Shown here piece after piece: positions 21,443 to 29,999 of a stretch of 34,054 nt of DNA. The notes under the pieces are model-generated. The model ran no database searches. It saw nothing but the letters and a program-made list of their open reading frames with translations, and was not told where the DNA came from. The position numbers and the translations under genes were made by a program. This DNA comes from Alphaproteobacteria bacterium. Lineage in GTDB: Bacteria > Pseudomonadota > Alphaproteobacteria > Micropepsales > Micropepsaceae. The stretch lies in the NCBI GenBank assembly GCA_003139615.1, contig PLJH01000097.1:1-34054 (forward strand), in the 5' to 3' direction. Position 1 is the stretch's first letter; every line of letters starts with the position of its first letter.

Positions 21443-23434
21443 CTACGGGCGCCTGACGATCGCCTTTATCTCTATCCGCTTGAGGGGCAAGTCCGGCCGC
21501 AACTCGGCGCGGATGGGAAGAGCGCGAACAAATACCTTCGCGGCCTCTTCGCCTCCCAGCACCGTCGTGTCGAGCGTGCAGGCTTCAAGTTGCGGTCCTT
21601 CCGTGACGCCGTGCGCTGCGCAGACCGCCCGCGCCCGTTCGGCCAGCTTCGGATCGAGATCTTTCGCGTAGAACGGCTTTGCCGCAATGCCCGTTTCGAT
21701 ATTCCGGTCGCCGCAAGGCGACAGCAGCGTCTCCTTCGGTTGGACCCGCCAGCTGTCGGCGTAGGGATGATAAAGATTCGCGAACGACACCGGCGCCGCG
21801 AACACCGCTCCGCCGCGCGCGGCAAGCTCGTCGACCTTTCCGTCGTGGTTGGCGACGAGGCCGCGCGCATTCCTCGTGGCCGAACGGCCGACACCGACGG
21901 TCACGTTGATCCAGGTGTTGGCCGTGTTGCTGTTGATCTGGGCGTTGACGATATCGCCGCCGTCGCGCATGACGGCGTAAGAATTGCCGCCGCGATACAC
22001 CTTGACGCCGCCGGGCAGCGAAAGCGATTTGCCGTCGCCCAGATCGGTGGGTTTTCCGTCGACAAAAAGACGCGTCGGCAGAACGCAGATCGCCACGCGG
22101 GATTTTCCCATTTGCGTCGCGACGGCATGATTGAGGTCCGCGAGCGGCCACGACGGCGCGCCGGACACCTGCCGCGTTTGTACGACGAAGTCCGGATCGG
22201 CCTGCGCCAGCACAAAATCGCCCGCCGCCTGGAAGTCGTATAACAAACCGTCGAACGTCTCCAGATGCGTGTCGCCGATGCTGTGCGAACACGACTCCGT
22301 CGTTGGCGAGGAATTGGTCTCCGTGAATTCGATGCTCGGCTCCGGCAGCATGGGTATGACGGCCGGGGTTCCCGAAAGCGTGAGACTGTTCGTCTCGCCC
22401 GTGGTGCCGACGCCCGGGTTGCAGGTGGGGGCAGCCGGGAAGCCGTCCCCCAGGCTGATGTTGACGACGAGATTCGTCGGGCCGGTGAAATTGGCATTGC
22501 TTCTGCAACAATCGCCGAAAACATTGTACTCCGTCTCAGTCCAGTTGTTCGACAGATCGAGCACGCTGGGCCGCGAATATACATACATGCCGGTCGGCGT
22601 CGTCAGCGTGACCGTATCGTTGGCGCCGGCTGTGGCCTTCATGACCACACTGGGCAATTCCGCGGCGGTCAGGGGTGGGACGTAGACTGCGGGGCCGTTA
22701 AACACGCAACCGCCGCCCCCAACAGGCCATTGCGGTCCCGGCTGAGTCGGTGAAATCGCCCAGGACGGCAGGGCGGGACAGGTTGTCCCGGCGTTATATA
22801 GCCAGTACTCGATGAATAAGGCCGGGGTGGTGCCGGGTGACGCCGATTGCTGGTTACCTGTCGGCGCTGGGCCCTGAGTCTGAGAGAACACGAACTGCTC
22901 CCACGCTGAACACTGGGGGAGGCCGGTACAGAGCGGCGGGTAGAAGGGGACGCCACTGCCGTTGAAAGGGCTTTGCGTGTTCATCTGCAGCGTAAAAATA
23001 TTTGCGACCGCAGGCGGCGTATTGAAGACAAGTCCCGTCTCGCTGCCCGCGCTTGAGGGGCTCACGAACTTGCCCGTAGACGACGTGATGTAGTTGCCCG
23101 TTGTCTCGGCCACGTAGTCGTTTCCAGCGCCCACGAGATTCCTGTACGGCGACGGACGTCCGCACTGAACTTCGTGCCACTCGATTTTCGGATAGGTAGC
23201 GGTGAAGCATCCATTCTTCGGCACCGGAATTCGCGACATCTGCGCATTCCAGGCCTTCCGCGCCACTGCATCGGACTGCTGAGCCGCCGCCGGAGGCTGA
23301 GGAGCAACCCTGGACACCGCGGCCGGCTCGGCAGCATTCCCGACGGACGACGAGAGCCCCAGCGGAAGACTCGCCACAGCCATGAAGCCAAGGACTCTTG
23401 CAACGAGTCCGCGCATCGAGCGGTAAGCTTTCAT
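21443..23434 (-). CDS. Large secreted protein with von Willebrand factor D domain
   Basis: A 663-residue protein with a signal peptide (about 1-35: VARVLGFMAVASLPLGLSSS, ending NAAEPA). GGAGGA lies seven bases before ATG 23434. Residues ~75-380 form a Cys-containing beta-rich region (GCFTATYP, GNDYVAETTGNYITSSTGKF, WLYNAGTTCP, NVFGDCCRSNANF) that I recall from secreted proteins of soil bacteria. A von Willebrand D domain follows: SIGDTHLETFDGLLYDFQAA (about 385-404), VLPTRLFVDG, then RGLVANHDGKVDELAARGG. The last ~100 residues (CGDRNIETGI ... AERARAVCAAHGV) are a mixed, VWC/C8-like tail. VWD-domain proteins act in surface adhesion or matrix; the role here is inferred. Confidence 0.8.
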   Translation of the reverse strand: MKAYRSMRGLVARVLGFMAVASLPLGLSSSVGNAAEPAAVSRVAPQPPAAAQQSDAVARKAWNAQMSRIPVPKNGCFTATYPKIEWHEVQCGRPSPYRNLVGAGNDYVAETTGNYITSSTGKFVSPSSAGSETGLVFNTPPAVANIFTLQMNTQSPFNGSGVPFYPPLCTGLPQCSAWEQFVFSQTQGPAPTGNQQSASPGTTPALFIEYWLYNAGTTCPALPSWAISPTQPGPQWPVGGGGCVFNGPAVYVPPLTAAELPSVVMKATAGANDTVTLTTPTGMYVYSRPSVLDLSNNWTETEYNVFGDCCRSNANFTGPTNLVVNISLGDGFPAAPTCNPGVGTTGETNSLTLSGTPAVIPMLPEPSIEFTETNSSPTTESCSHSIGDTHLETFDGLLYDFQAAGDFVLAQADPDFVVQTRQVSGAPSWPLADLNHAVATQMGKSRVAICVLPTRLFVDGKPTDLGDGKSLSLPGGVKVYRGGNSYAVMRDGGDIVNAQINSNTANTWINVTVGVGRSATRNARGLVANHDGKVDELAARGGAVFAAPVSFANLYHPYADSWRVQPKETLLSPCGDRNIETGIAAKPFYAKDLDPKLAERARAVCAAHGVTEGPQLEACTLDTTVLGGEEAAKVFVRALPIRAELRPDLPLKRIEIKAIVRRP

Positions 23435-23760
23435 AGACGGTCCTCCGAAAAGTGGCCCCAGTCGACTCTCGTACAGAACCTCATCAGCGCAGCACTGTGC
23501 GGAAATATTGAAGTATTACCGTAATGTTGCAACAGATTAATTCTAACTCCAGTAATTTTTTTATTTCAAGTCTTTTCTTGACGTTACCAAATATAATCTG
23601 TGACAATTCAGAGCAGATTATTTCAAGTTGTTAGTTGCACCGCAACGAACCACCGCAAATCCCTCCATGAAATCGACATCGCTGATATGATTTGGAAATA
23701 CTTGGTATCTTGGTTATGTTGAGTGATTGTTGCTTAGACCTTTTTTGAATTGAGTTGACG
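23435..23760. other. AT-rich upstream region
   Basis: It is gene-free. From about 23500 to 23640 the composition is far more AT-rich than the window average, with runs of A and T and an ATTACcGTAAT palindrome at 23516-23526. It lies upstream of the VWD gene and probably carries its promoter; nucleoid-protein silencing is possible for such DNA. Confidence 0.5.
23504..23532 (-). promoter_or_regulatory. Candidate promoter of the VWD-domain gene
   Basis: On the minus strand TTGCAA (23532-23527), a 17-base spacer and AATATT (23509-23504) fit a sigma70 promoter, with start near 23497 and a leader of about 60 bases. The palindrome ATTACcGTAAT fills the spacer and could be an operator. Confidence 0.3.
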
Positions 23761-23764
23761 CAGT

Positions 23765-23930
23765 CCACCCCTTCCCCCTTGTGGGGAAGGAGCGCGCACA
23801 ATTTGCGCGCCGGGATGGGGGGACGCGCGCGTCCGCGCGCGAAAGACTCTTTTATTTGCCCCCACCCAAACCCTCCCCACGGTCGCCGACGCGCCTCCGC
23901 GCATCGGCTGGGGGGGAGGGAATGATTCCG
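23765..23930. repeat. Hairpin-rich intergenic repeat
   Basis: Successive stems are CTTCCCC-CTTGT-GGGGAAG (23770-23789), GCGCGC-ACAATTT-GCGCGC (23792-23810), the palindrome GGACGCGCGCGTCC (23821-23834), and outer arms CCCTCCCC (about 23871) with GGGGAGGG (about 23923). It resembles the repeat at 13432-13567 in layout. It lies between the TPR gene array and the VWD gene and may end the transcript. Confidence 0.55.
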
Positions 23931-24014
23931 TCGATTCCGAAACGCCCTAGAAAGCTGCACCCGAGCGCCGCGATCACGCCGGACGGAACACATGTGCCTT
24001 AAGCGGCGGCCGGC

Positions 24015-24176
24015 GGAGCGATTGCGCACGCGGCGGCGCAAAAATCCTGCTCGGCGATCCGGGTCGCAGCTATTCCCGAAATCCGGCATCGAGAATCTCA
24101 GCACCTATAATGTGCAGACGACGGGCGATCTCGAAGACCGCGAGATACGAGAGCGAGCGCTTATCGGTTCACAGGG
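24015..24176 (+). pseudogene. Degraded copy of the COG3897 methyltransferase 3' end
   Basis: The stretch aligns with the last ~150 bases of the gene at 20786-21430. Shared words are CTCGGCGATCCGGG, AATGTGCAGACGAC and GATCTCGAAGACCG, and the reading IENLSTYNVQTTGDLEDREI matches VEKLGTYNVQTTRDLEDREI. A two-base gap (after GCAGCTATT) and later indels break the frame, and the stop codon is lost. Its last bases overlap the end of the TPR gene on the other strand. No 5' part was found. Confidence 0.75.
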
Positions 24177-26124
24177 CAATCGCTCTGGACAGTGCAGCTC
24201 TGTCAGCCACGGACAAATCGAGATGCGCGGCAATATCGAATCGCTTTTTCGCCTCGGCTTTGTTGCCCGACCATAGCAGCGCCTCGCCCCATTTGAGATG
24301 CAGGCGTCCCCAATTGGGCGCGTATTTCGCGGCTTCGGAGAATTTTGCGAGCGCCAGGTCGGAGCGATTCTCGGCGATCAGCGCCTCGCCCCAATCGACG
24401 AGCGCATCGGCGAAATGCGGGCTCTTCAGATTTGCGATTTTGAACTTCCCGACAGCGCCGTCGAGGTCGCCTTTCGCCATCAGCATCCAGCCCCAGTCGG
24501 TATATGCGAATGGGATCGAAGGGGCGTCATGAATCGCGCGATCATACCAGCGCGCCGCGCGTGGCAGATCGCCTTTCGCCTCCGCGACGCGGCCGCGCAT
24601 CTCGAGACAAAGCGTGCAGTCCAGAGGCGTCATCGCAATCAACGCCTCGGCGTCGTTGAGGCGTCCTGTCTTCGTCCAGGCATAGGCGAGCCACGGCCAG
24701 ATCAATGAGTGGCGCACAGCGTTCACGTCGCCGCGCCTGAGAGTGGCGCGATCGGTCTGCTCCAGAGACGCGGCGGCTTCCGTCCAATCGCCTGCGCTCG
24801 CCCGCACGAAGAAGTTGGGCAGGTCGGGCCCGGCGACGAGAATATATTCCGGCGTCAGCAGCATGTCGTCATGCGTAAGATGATGTTCGGCGAGGATGGC
24901 GCGCGCTGCGGCCGCGTCGTGGTTTTCGGCGTAGTCCTCCGCCATCGCGCCCGGGCCGGAAACGTTGAGATCGAAAAGCCCCGTTTTCGATTCCGCAATG
25001 TCGGCCGCAATCGCATCGCTATAGGCGCCGATCAGGTCGCCTCCAAACGAATTCGCGTTCGCGCGAAGAAACGGGAGCGCGGTCAGCTCGAGATCCGGGG
25101 CCGCGCCACCATACAGCAATTTTTGCGCAATCTTCATGCTGTCGTAGGCCCGCTCGAGATGTCCAAGTGGCCACTCGACCGCCGACATGTCGAAATAGCC
25201 GAACGGATTGCCGGGAAAGGTCGCGATCGTGCGACCGCAAACCTCGGAAGAGTCCCTGAATTTTCCGGCGAATCCGAGCTGCTCTTCCAGGGCCGACAGA
25301 CGCCAATACTGCTCCCTCCCCGTCGCCGCTTCCGCATATTGACGCGCAATCGGCACGACGCTCGAAGCCGGACGACCCTCGGAATAGAGCATCCACACAT
25401 AGCGATAGGGCTGTGTGTCGGCGAGAAGGGCCTGGGCCGCGCGCGTGAGAAGCGCATCGAGATCCTGCTCGCGGCCTTCGAAAGTTTCACCGGCTTCAGC
25501 ACCCACGCGAACCGTGAGTGCAATCCCCGTCTGCGTGCGATACAGCTCGCCGCTCATGCTCGTTTCGTGACCGAGCCGTTGGCGCAGGAACCGAGAGAGC
25601 TCGACGATCGAAATGCCGGTCTCGGGAATCTCGACCTTGCTGTCGTTGCCCCAGTTGCCGCTGACGCTGTCTGCCGAGCGGAACGACCATTTGTCGGCCT
25701 CGGTGACGAAGCCGTTGAGTTTGTCGAGCAGCCGATGCGCCAGCACCGTTCCGTCAAGCCCGCGCGCGGCGAAATCCGGCGGCGCGTTGATCGGTTGAAT
25801 GAGCAATCCGGTTGCTTCATGCGCGTTCCAGACAAGCGCACCCAGTGCAATCGCCACGACGAGAACGACGCAGGCTGCGCCAAGACCGAATGTCAGCTTG
25901 ATAAGGTCGTTGACATGACGCACGCGCAGCGACCAGTGGCGGATCGCGTCTTCCTTCCGAAGGTCTGCAACCTGAAGCCGGACGAGCTTGGTCTGTTCTT
26001 CAAGCAGGATCGCAGCTCTTGCGGCGACATTTTCGTCATGTGTCGCTGCGTTCATAGCGAGCGAAAGAACGACGGCGTCCGTCGTATCCCGATTTTCCAG
26101 GCCTTCTTCTTCGTCGTCAGACAT
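24169..26124 (-). CDS. Tandem TPR membrane protein, copy 5 (last in array)
   Basis: A 651-residue protein from ATG 26124 (MSDDEEEGL), preceded by GGAAA and overlapping the stop of copy 4 by eight bases (ATGTCTGA). Domains: cytoplasmic 1-78 with a charged helix and HWSLRVRHVNDLIKL; one membrane helix 79-99 (GLGAACVVLVVAIALGALVW); an extracytoplasmic domain of about 100-270 with VEIPETGISIVELSRFLRQ and LGHETSMSGELYRTQTGIAL; TPR-like helical repeats from about 290 to the end; the invariant CxxC (PLDCTLCLEMRG) at about 503/506; the terminal TPRs NRSDLALAKFSEAAKYAPNW and GRLHLKWGEAL. It shares the N-terminal type with copy 3. It is the last gene of the array; its 3' end overlaps the methyltransferase remnant. 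Role unknown. Confidence 0.75.
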   Translation of the reverse strand: MSDDEEEGLENRDTTDAVVLSLAMNAATHDENVAARAAILLEEQTKLVRLQVADLRKEDAIRHWSLRVRHVNDLIKLTFGLGAACVVLVVAIALGALVWNAHEATGLLIQPINAPPDFAARGLDGTVLAHRLLDKLNGFVTEADKWSFRSADSVSGNWGNDSKVEIPETGISIVELSRFLRQRLGHETSMSGELYRTQTGIALTVRVGAEAGETFEGREQDLDALLTRAAQALLADTQPYRYVWMLYSEGRPASSVVPIARQYAEAATGREQYWRLSALEEQLGFAGKFRDSSEVCGRTIATFPGNPFGYFDMSAVEWPLGHLERAYDSMKIAQKLLYGGAAPDLELTALPFLRANANSFGGDLIGAYSDAIAADIAESKTGLFDLNVSGPGAMAEDYAENHDAAAARAILAEHHLTHDDMLLTPEYILVAGPDLPNFFVRASAGDWTEAAASLEQTDRATLRRGDVNAVRHSLIWPWLAYAWTKTGRLNDAEALIAMTPLDCTLCLEMRGRVAEAKGDLPRAARWYDRAIHDAPSIPFAYTDWGWMLMAKGDLDGAVGKFKIANLKSPHFADALVDWGEALIAENRSDLALAKFSEAAKYAPNWGRLHLKWGEALLWSGNKAEAKKRFDIAAHLDLSVADRAALSRAIAL

Positions 26125-28060
26125 GAGATGTTTCCAGATCGCGCGCGAGCGCAGCCTTGTCACTTGCAGACAAGTCCAGACTTGCGGCGATAGCGAATTG
26201 CTTTTTCGCAGCCGCCTTTTCGCCGGACCAGAACAGCGCCTCGCCCCATTTGAGATGGAGGCGTCCCCAGTTCGGCGCGTATTTGTCGGCTTCCGCGAAT
26301 TTCGCGAGCGCGAGATCGGAGCGGTTCTTGGCGATCAGCGCCTCGCCCCACATTTCCAGCGGATCGGCGAAATGCGGGCCTTTGGCGTGTGAGGATTCGA
26401 ACTTCGCAATAGCGCCGTGGTAATCGCCTTTCGCGAGAAGCATCGTGCCCCAATCCCTATCGGCGAATGGAATGGATGGTGCGCGCGCCGACACCATCGC
26501 GAACCACTGCGCCGCGCCGTGCCAGTCATGGTTGAGAGCCGCAATGCTGCCCCGCATGCGCACGCACAGATCGCAATCGAGCGGCGTCTTGCCGATCAGC
26601 GCCATCGCGCCTTTCATGTCGCCGGTGTGTGCCAGCGCTGCCGCGGTATAGGGCCAGATCCGTCGTGACAGAGTGACGGGCGTGAAAGCCGGAGAATAGG
26701 GCGTTACATTCTCGGTTTCCTTCAGAAGGCTTTCGAAACGCGCGGTCTTTGCAATGACGGCACTCCATTCATTCAAATTGTAAAGCACGCCAATTTCAAA
26801 GATGTCATAGTTCACGAGTCCGATCCGGGTGGGGGGAACGGGAAGGCTGTTCCAGGCAACGCGCGCCGCTCCCGTTTCATGAAGCAAGGCGCGAACGTTC
26901 GCCATATACCAGCGCATAATCTGCGCATTATGCGCGTATTCGGGTGCGAGTGTCGCCTTCATGCTTTGGCGTTGCGTTTCGTCGTAATCACCCGTCAGCC
27001 CAGCCGCGAATGCGCGGCGGGCGAGTAAGCTGACGGCGCTAGCACGCGCGCTCATTTCCCCGTCACCATGAGAAAGCAGCTCAACGCACTTTTGCGCCGC
27101 CGCAAGCGCAGCCTCGTCATGACCAAGCCATGCTTGGTCGTTGGATATGTTCAGGTAGGGAAGCGCGAAGCGCGGCGCGAGCGGGATAGCCTCGGCCTGA
27201 ATGTCCGACGCGTGCAGCGGGTCGGCGAATTCCGCGCCCGTGCCGATCGCCATATACGCCCAGATGCGATCCCGCAATGATCCGGATTGCACCAGCTTCT
27301 GAAAAATTTGGTGTGGAGACGCTCCGTTCAGAGCCGGATGTTCGGTGATGTAGACGCCGAAGCGAAATTCCTGCGTGCGCGCATAGACGGCTTCGGCCGC
27401 CTTCTGCATCAGCGTATCGAGGTCGCGTTCGCTTCCCTGCACCGTGTCGCCGGCATTGCCGGTGGCACGTACCGTCACGGCGAGGCCGTCCGGCGAGCGA
27501 TAAACCTCGCCTGAAATATGCGTTTGATGGCCAAACCAGGCCGTCAGCATGCGATAGAATTCGCTGACCGAGATGCCGGTGTCGGGAATCTGGATCCTGA
27601 TGTCCGTGCCCCAGTTGTTGGCATAGGAATCCGCCGGCCGCGCGGAGTCCGTTTCCGCCTGCATGGCGGTAAGTTTGTCCTGCAGTTGCGCGGCGACCGC
27701 CTCGCCGGTGATCCCGCGCTGCGCAAGATCGGACGGCACGCTGAACGCTTCGATCACAAGGCTGTTGTCATGCGCGGCGGACCAGATGGCGGCGCCGATG
27801 GCCGTTACGATCAGGGCGCCCACCGCCACCAGCATGATCTGCAGCGCGCCTTTCATCTGGTCATTGAAGCGGCGCCAGCGCAAATGCGAGAGTTCGAAGG
27901 CATTCTGCTCGAAAAGATTCTGCTTTTGCAGCCTGGCAAGCTCGGTCTGCTCGCGCAGATACGCGCGCGCTTCCGCCGACGCCCCGCCGTTCATCGCAAT
28001 GCCCAGCGCCGCTGCATCTCCGGGCCCGGTCGCAGACGCGCCTTCGTCTTCCTCAGCCAT
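26117..28060 (-). CDS. Tandem TPR membrane protein, copy 4
   Basis: A 647-residue protein from ATG 28060 (MAEEDEGAS) with GGGGG upstream, overlapping copy 3's stop by eight bases (ATGGCTGA). The cytoplasmic part holds a helix ARAYLREQTELARLQKQN and the LRWRRFNDQMKGALQIM box shared with copies 1 and 2. There is one membrane helix (73-93), then VIEAFSVPSDLAQRGITGEA, IQIPDTGISVSEFYRMLTAW and FGHQTHISGEVYRSPDGLAV. TPR repeats follow, with PLDCDLCVRMRG (CxxC) about 145 residues before the C-terminus. The terminal ~110 residues are almost the same as in the other copies, but the middle (about 260-480) is its own. The ORF can be extended upstream in frame, but that region is copy 3's coding sequence. 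Confidence 0.75.
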   Translation of the reverse strand: MAEEDEGASATGPGDAAALGIAMNGGASAEARAYLREQTELARLQKQNLFEQNAFELSHLRWRRFNDQMKGALQIMLVAVGALIVTAIGAAIWSAAHDNSLVIEAFSVPSDLAQRGITGEAVAAQLQDKLTAMQAETDSARPADSYANNWGTDIRIQIPDTGISVSEFYRMLTAWFGHQTHISGEVYRSPDGLAVTVRATGNAGDTVQGSERDLDTLMQKAAEAVYARTQEFRFGVYITEHPALNGASPHQIFQKLVQSGSLRDRIWAYMAIGTGAEFADPLHASDIQAEAIPLAPRFALPYLNISNDQAWLGHDEAALAAAQKCVELLSHGDGEMSARASAVSLLARRAFAAGLTGDYDETQRQSMKATLAPEYAHNAQIMRWYMANVRALLHETGAARVAWNSLPVPPTRIGLVNYDIFEIGVLYNLNEWSAVIAKTARFESLLKETENVTPYSPAFTPVTLSRRIWPYTAAALAHTGDMKGAMALIGKTPLDCDLCVRMRGSIAALNHDWHGAAQWFAMVSARAPSIPFADRDWGTMLLAKGDYHGAIAKFESSHAKGPHFADPLEMWGEALIAKNRSDLALAKFAEADKYAPNWGRLHLKWGEALFWSGEKAAAKKQFAIAASLDLSASDKAALARDLETSHV

Positions 28061-29999
28061 GAAGCCCCCGCATTCTCGCGAATTCCGATCTTTCGGATGA
28101 CGTGAGGTCGAGTTGCGACGCAATAGCAAACTGTTTTGCAGCACCGGCCTTGTCTCCGGACCAAAGCAAAGCTTCGCCCCATTTGAGATGGAGTCGGCCC
28201 CAGTTCGGCGCGTATTTGTCGGCTTCCGCGAATTTTGCCAGCGCGAGATCGGAACGGTTCTGCAACATCAGCGCCTCGCCCCACATCTCCAGCGGATCGG
28301 CGAAGTGCGGGCTTTTCCGGTTGGCGACGGTGAACCGTGCGATCGCACCGTCGAGATCGCCTTTGGCGAGCAGCATCTGGCCCCAATCGGTATCGGCGAA
28401 GGGAATGTCGGGCGATCGGACGGACACGAGGGCGAACCAATGCGCCGCCGCGTTCCAGTTGTGACGCGCCGCCTCCACCCTGCCATGCATGCGCGCGCAG
28501 ATATCGCAATCGTCGGGCAGCGTCTTCAGGCTCGCATCGGCTTTGTCGAACTCGCCCAGCATGGCACGGGCATACGCCTCATAGGGAAGCACTTGCGTGC
28601 GCAAGACATACGTCGTCGCGACTCTCCAACCCTTCGAGTCTGTTTCGATCCTGCGCTGCGCTGCTGCAGCGGCATCGAGTTGCACGAGCGCTCCGCGCCA
28701 ATCCTGCAATTCGATCAAAAGCGCCGCGCGTGCGCCTGGCGCATCGACCTGGGAACTGCTTAGCGGGCTCGAATCGGCAGGCAGGGCATCCAGTTTGGAA
28801 ATGTAGCCCCGTGCCGCTGCGATATCGTGCATGTCCGAAGCACCGAAGGCGAAATCGGTTATGAGGCCTTCGCTGCCGCCAGAGCCGGGAACCATAGCAT
28901 CCTTGGCGTTGGCTTGGCTGTAGTCGCCTTGCATATACGCCTGCCCCGATTCAGCAGACGCCACGGCCGCCGGAATGTGGGCCGGATTCCACTCGTGCGC
29001 GCCGGGGCCTCTGATCAGCTTCTCGAACCGGCGCATCGCTTGAAACTCCGCCTCGCTATGACCGAGTGAGTTGCCAATCGATTCCAAAACGCCATCGACG
29101 TTGGGCAGGTCCGGATTGGCCGCCCGCCCCGCTTCGAGATAGGACCGCGCGCCGTTCAGGTCACCTTTTCCCTTCGCAATCAGAGCAAGACCGACATCGG
29201 CCCACGCCACCTCGTTGCGCGGGCCATTGTCGGCCAGCACTCGAAACGCAGCGAAGGCTTCGGCAAAACGGCCGTGACTTGCGAGATAAACGCCATAGCG
29301 ATAGGGCTGGGCGCGGGCAAAAACCGCTTCGGCGGCCCGCGCGACGACATCGTTCACATCGCCCGCGTTGCCTTCGAACGTCTGGCCAGGATCGTTGTCC
29401 ATGCGCACGGTGAGCACGATGCCGGTGTCCGTTTGATAAAGTTCGCCGGAGAGATGCATTTGATGGCCGAGCCAGTCATCCAGGAAGCGCACGACCTGAC
29501 CCAGCGATACGCCGGTGTCGGGAATCTGCACCTTGATATCGTCGGTCCAGTCGTTGGCGAAGCTCGAAGCCGCGCGGCTGGAATCCGTCTGGTTCTGCAT
29601 GACGGTGAGGCGGTCAAGCAGCTTGTTGGCGATCACCTGCCCGGTGAGGCCTTTCTCCACCATCGGCGCGGGCACATCGAATGAGCGGATGACCAGTCCG
29701 TCGGCATGCGCAGCCTGCCAGATGGCAAAGCCGATGCCGAGCGCGATCACGAGCACGATGAAGGCGGCCGCGAGCTCGAGGCCGAGCTTGAGCACGTCGC
29801 TGACATGGCGAACCCGTAACGACCAGTGGCGCACGACATCTTCGCGCCTGGCTTCATCGATCTGAATGGTCGCGAGTTCGGACTGACGCAGGAGATAATC
29901 GCGCAATTCTTCGTGCAGGGCAGGATCGCCGGCTGCCGCCGCGAATGCCGGCCCCGACGCACCGGCCGGCGCCGCGCGCTCTTCGCGTTCGTCAGCCAT
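28053..29999 (-). CDS. Tandem TPR membrane protein, copy 3
   Basis: A 648-residue protein from ATG 29999 (MADEREERA), overlapping copy 2's stop by eight bases (ATGGCTGA). It belongs with copy 5 by its N-terminus: RREDVVRHWSLRVRHVSDVL before the membrane helix (74-94). The extracytoplasmic part has IRSFDVPAPMVEKGLTGQVI, VQIPDTGVSLGQVVRFLDDW and LGHQMHLSGELYQTDTGIVL. The helical repeats include a complete run GRFAEAFAAFRVLADNGPRN, ADVGLALIAKGKGDLNGARS and others. The CxxC is DDCDICARMHG. It ends SEFARMRGLHG. It is the copy with the clearest TPR periodicity in its middle part, so it may be the best model for the fold. Confidence 0.75.
   Translation of the reverse strand: MADEREERAAPAGASGPAFAAAAGDPALHEELRDYLLRQSELATIQIDEARREDVVRHWSLRVRHVSDVLKLGLELAAAFIVLVIALGIGFAIWQAAHADGLVIRSFDVPAPMVEKGLTGQVIANKLLDRLTVMQNQTDSSRAASSFANDWTDDIKVQIPDTGVSLGQVVRFLDDWLGHQMHLSGELYQTDTGIVLTVRMDNDPGQTFEGNAGDVNDVVARAAEAVFARAQPYRYGVYLASHGRFAEAFAAFRVLADNGPRNEVAWADVGLALIAKGKGDLNGARSYLEAGRAANPDLPNVDGVLESIGNSLGHSEAEFQAMRRFEKLIRGPGAHEWNPAHIPAAVASAESGQAYMQGDYSQANAKDAMVPGSGGSEGLITDFAFGASDMHDIAAARGYISKLDALPADSSPLSSSQVDAPGARAALLIELQDWRGALVQLDAAAAAQRRIETDSKGWRVATTYVLRTQVLPYEAYARAMLGEFDKADASLKTLPDDCDICARMHGRVEAARHNWNAAAHWFALVSVRSPDIPFADTDWGQMLLAKGDLDGAIARFTVANRKSPHFADPLEMWGEALMLQNRSDLALAKFAEADKYAPNWGRLHLKWGEALLWSGDKAGAAKQFAIASQLDLTSSERSEFARMRGLHG

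Noticed and set aside
24709..26193. 494-codon plus-strand ORF
   Set aside because: It is antisense to TPR copy 5. Similar antisense frames occur opposite the other copies only because the genes are paralogous, and they have no start signals.
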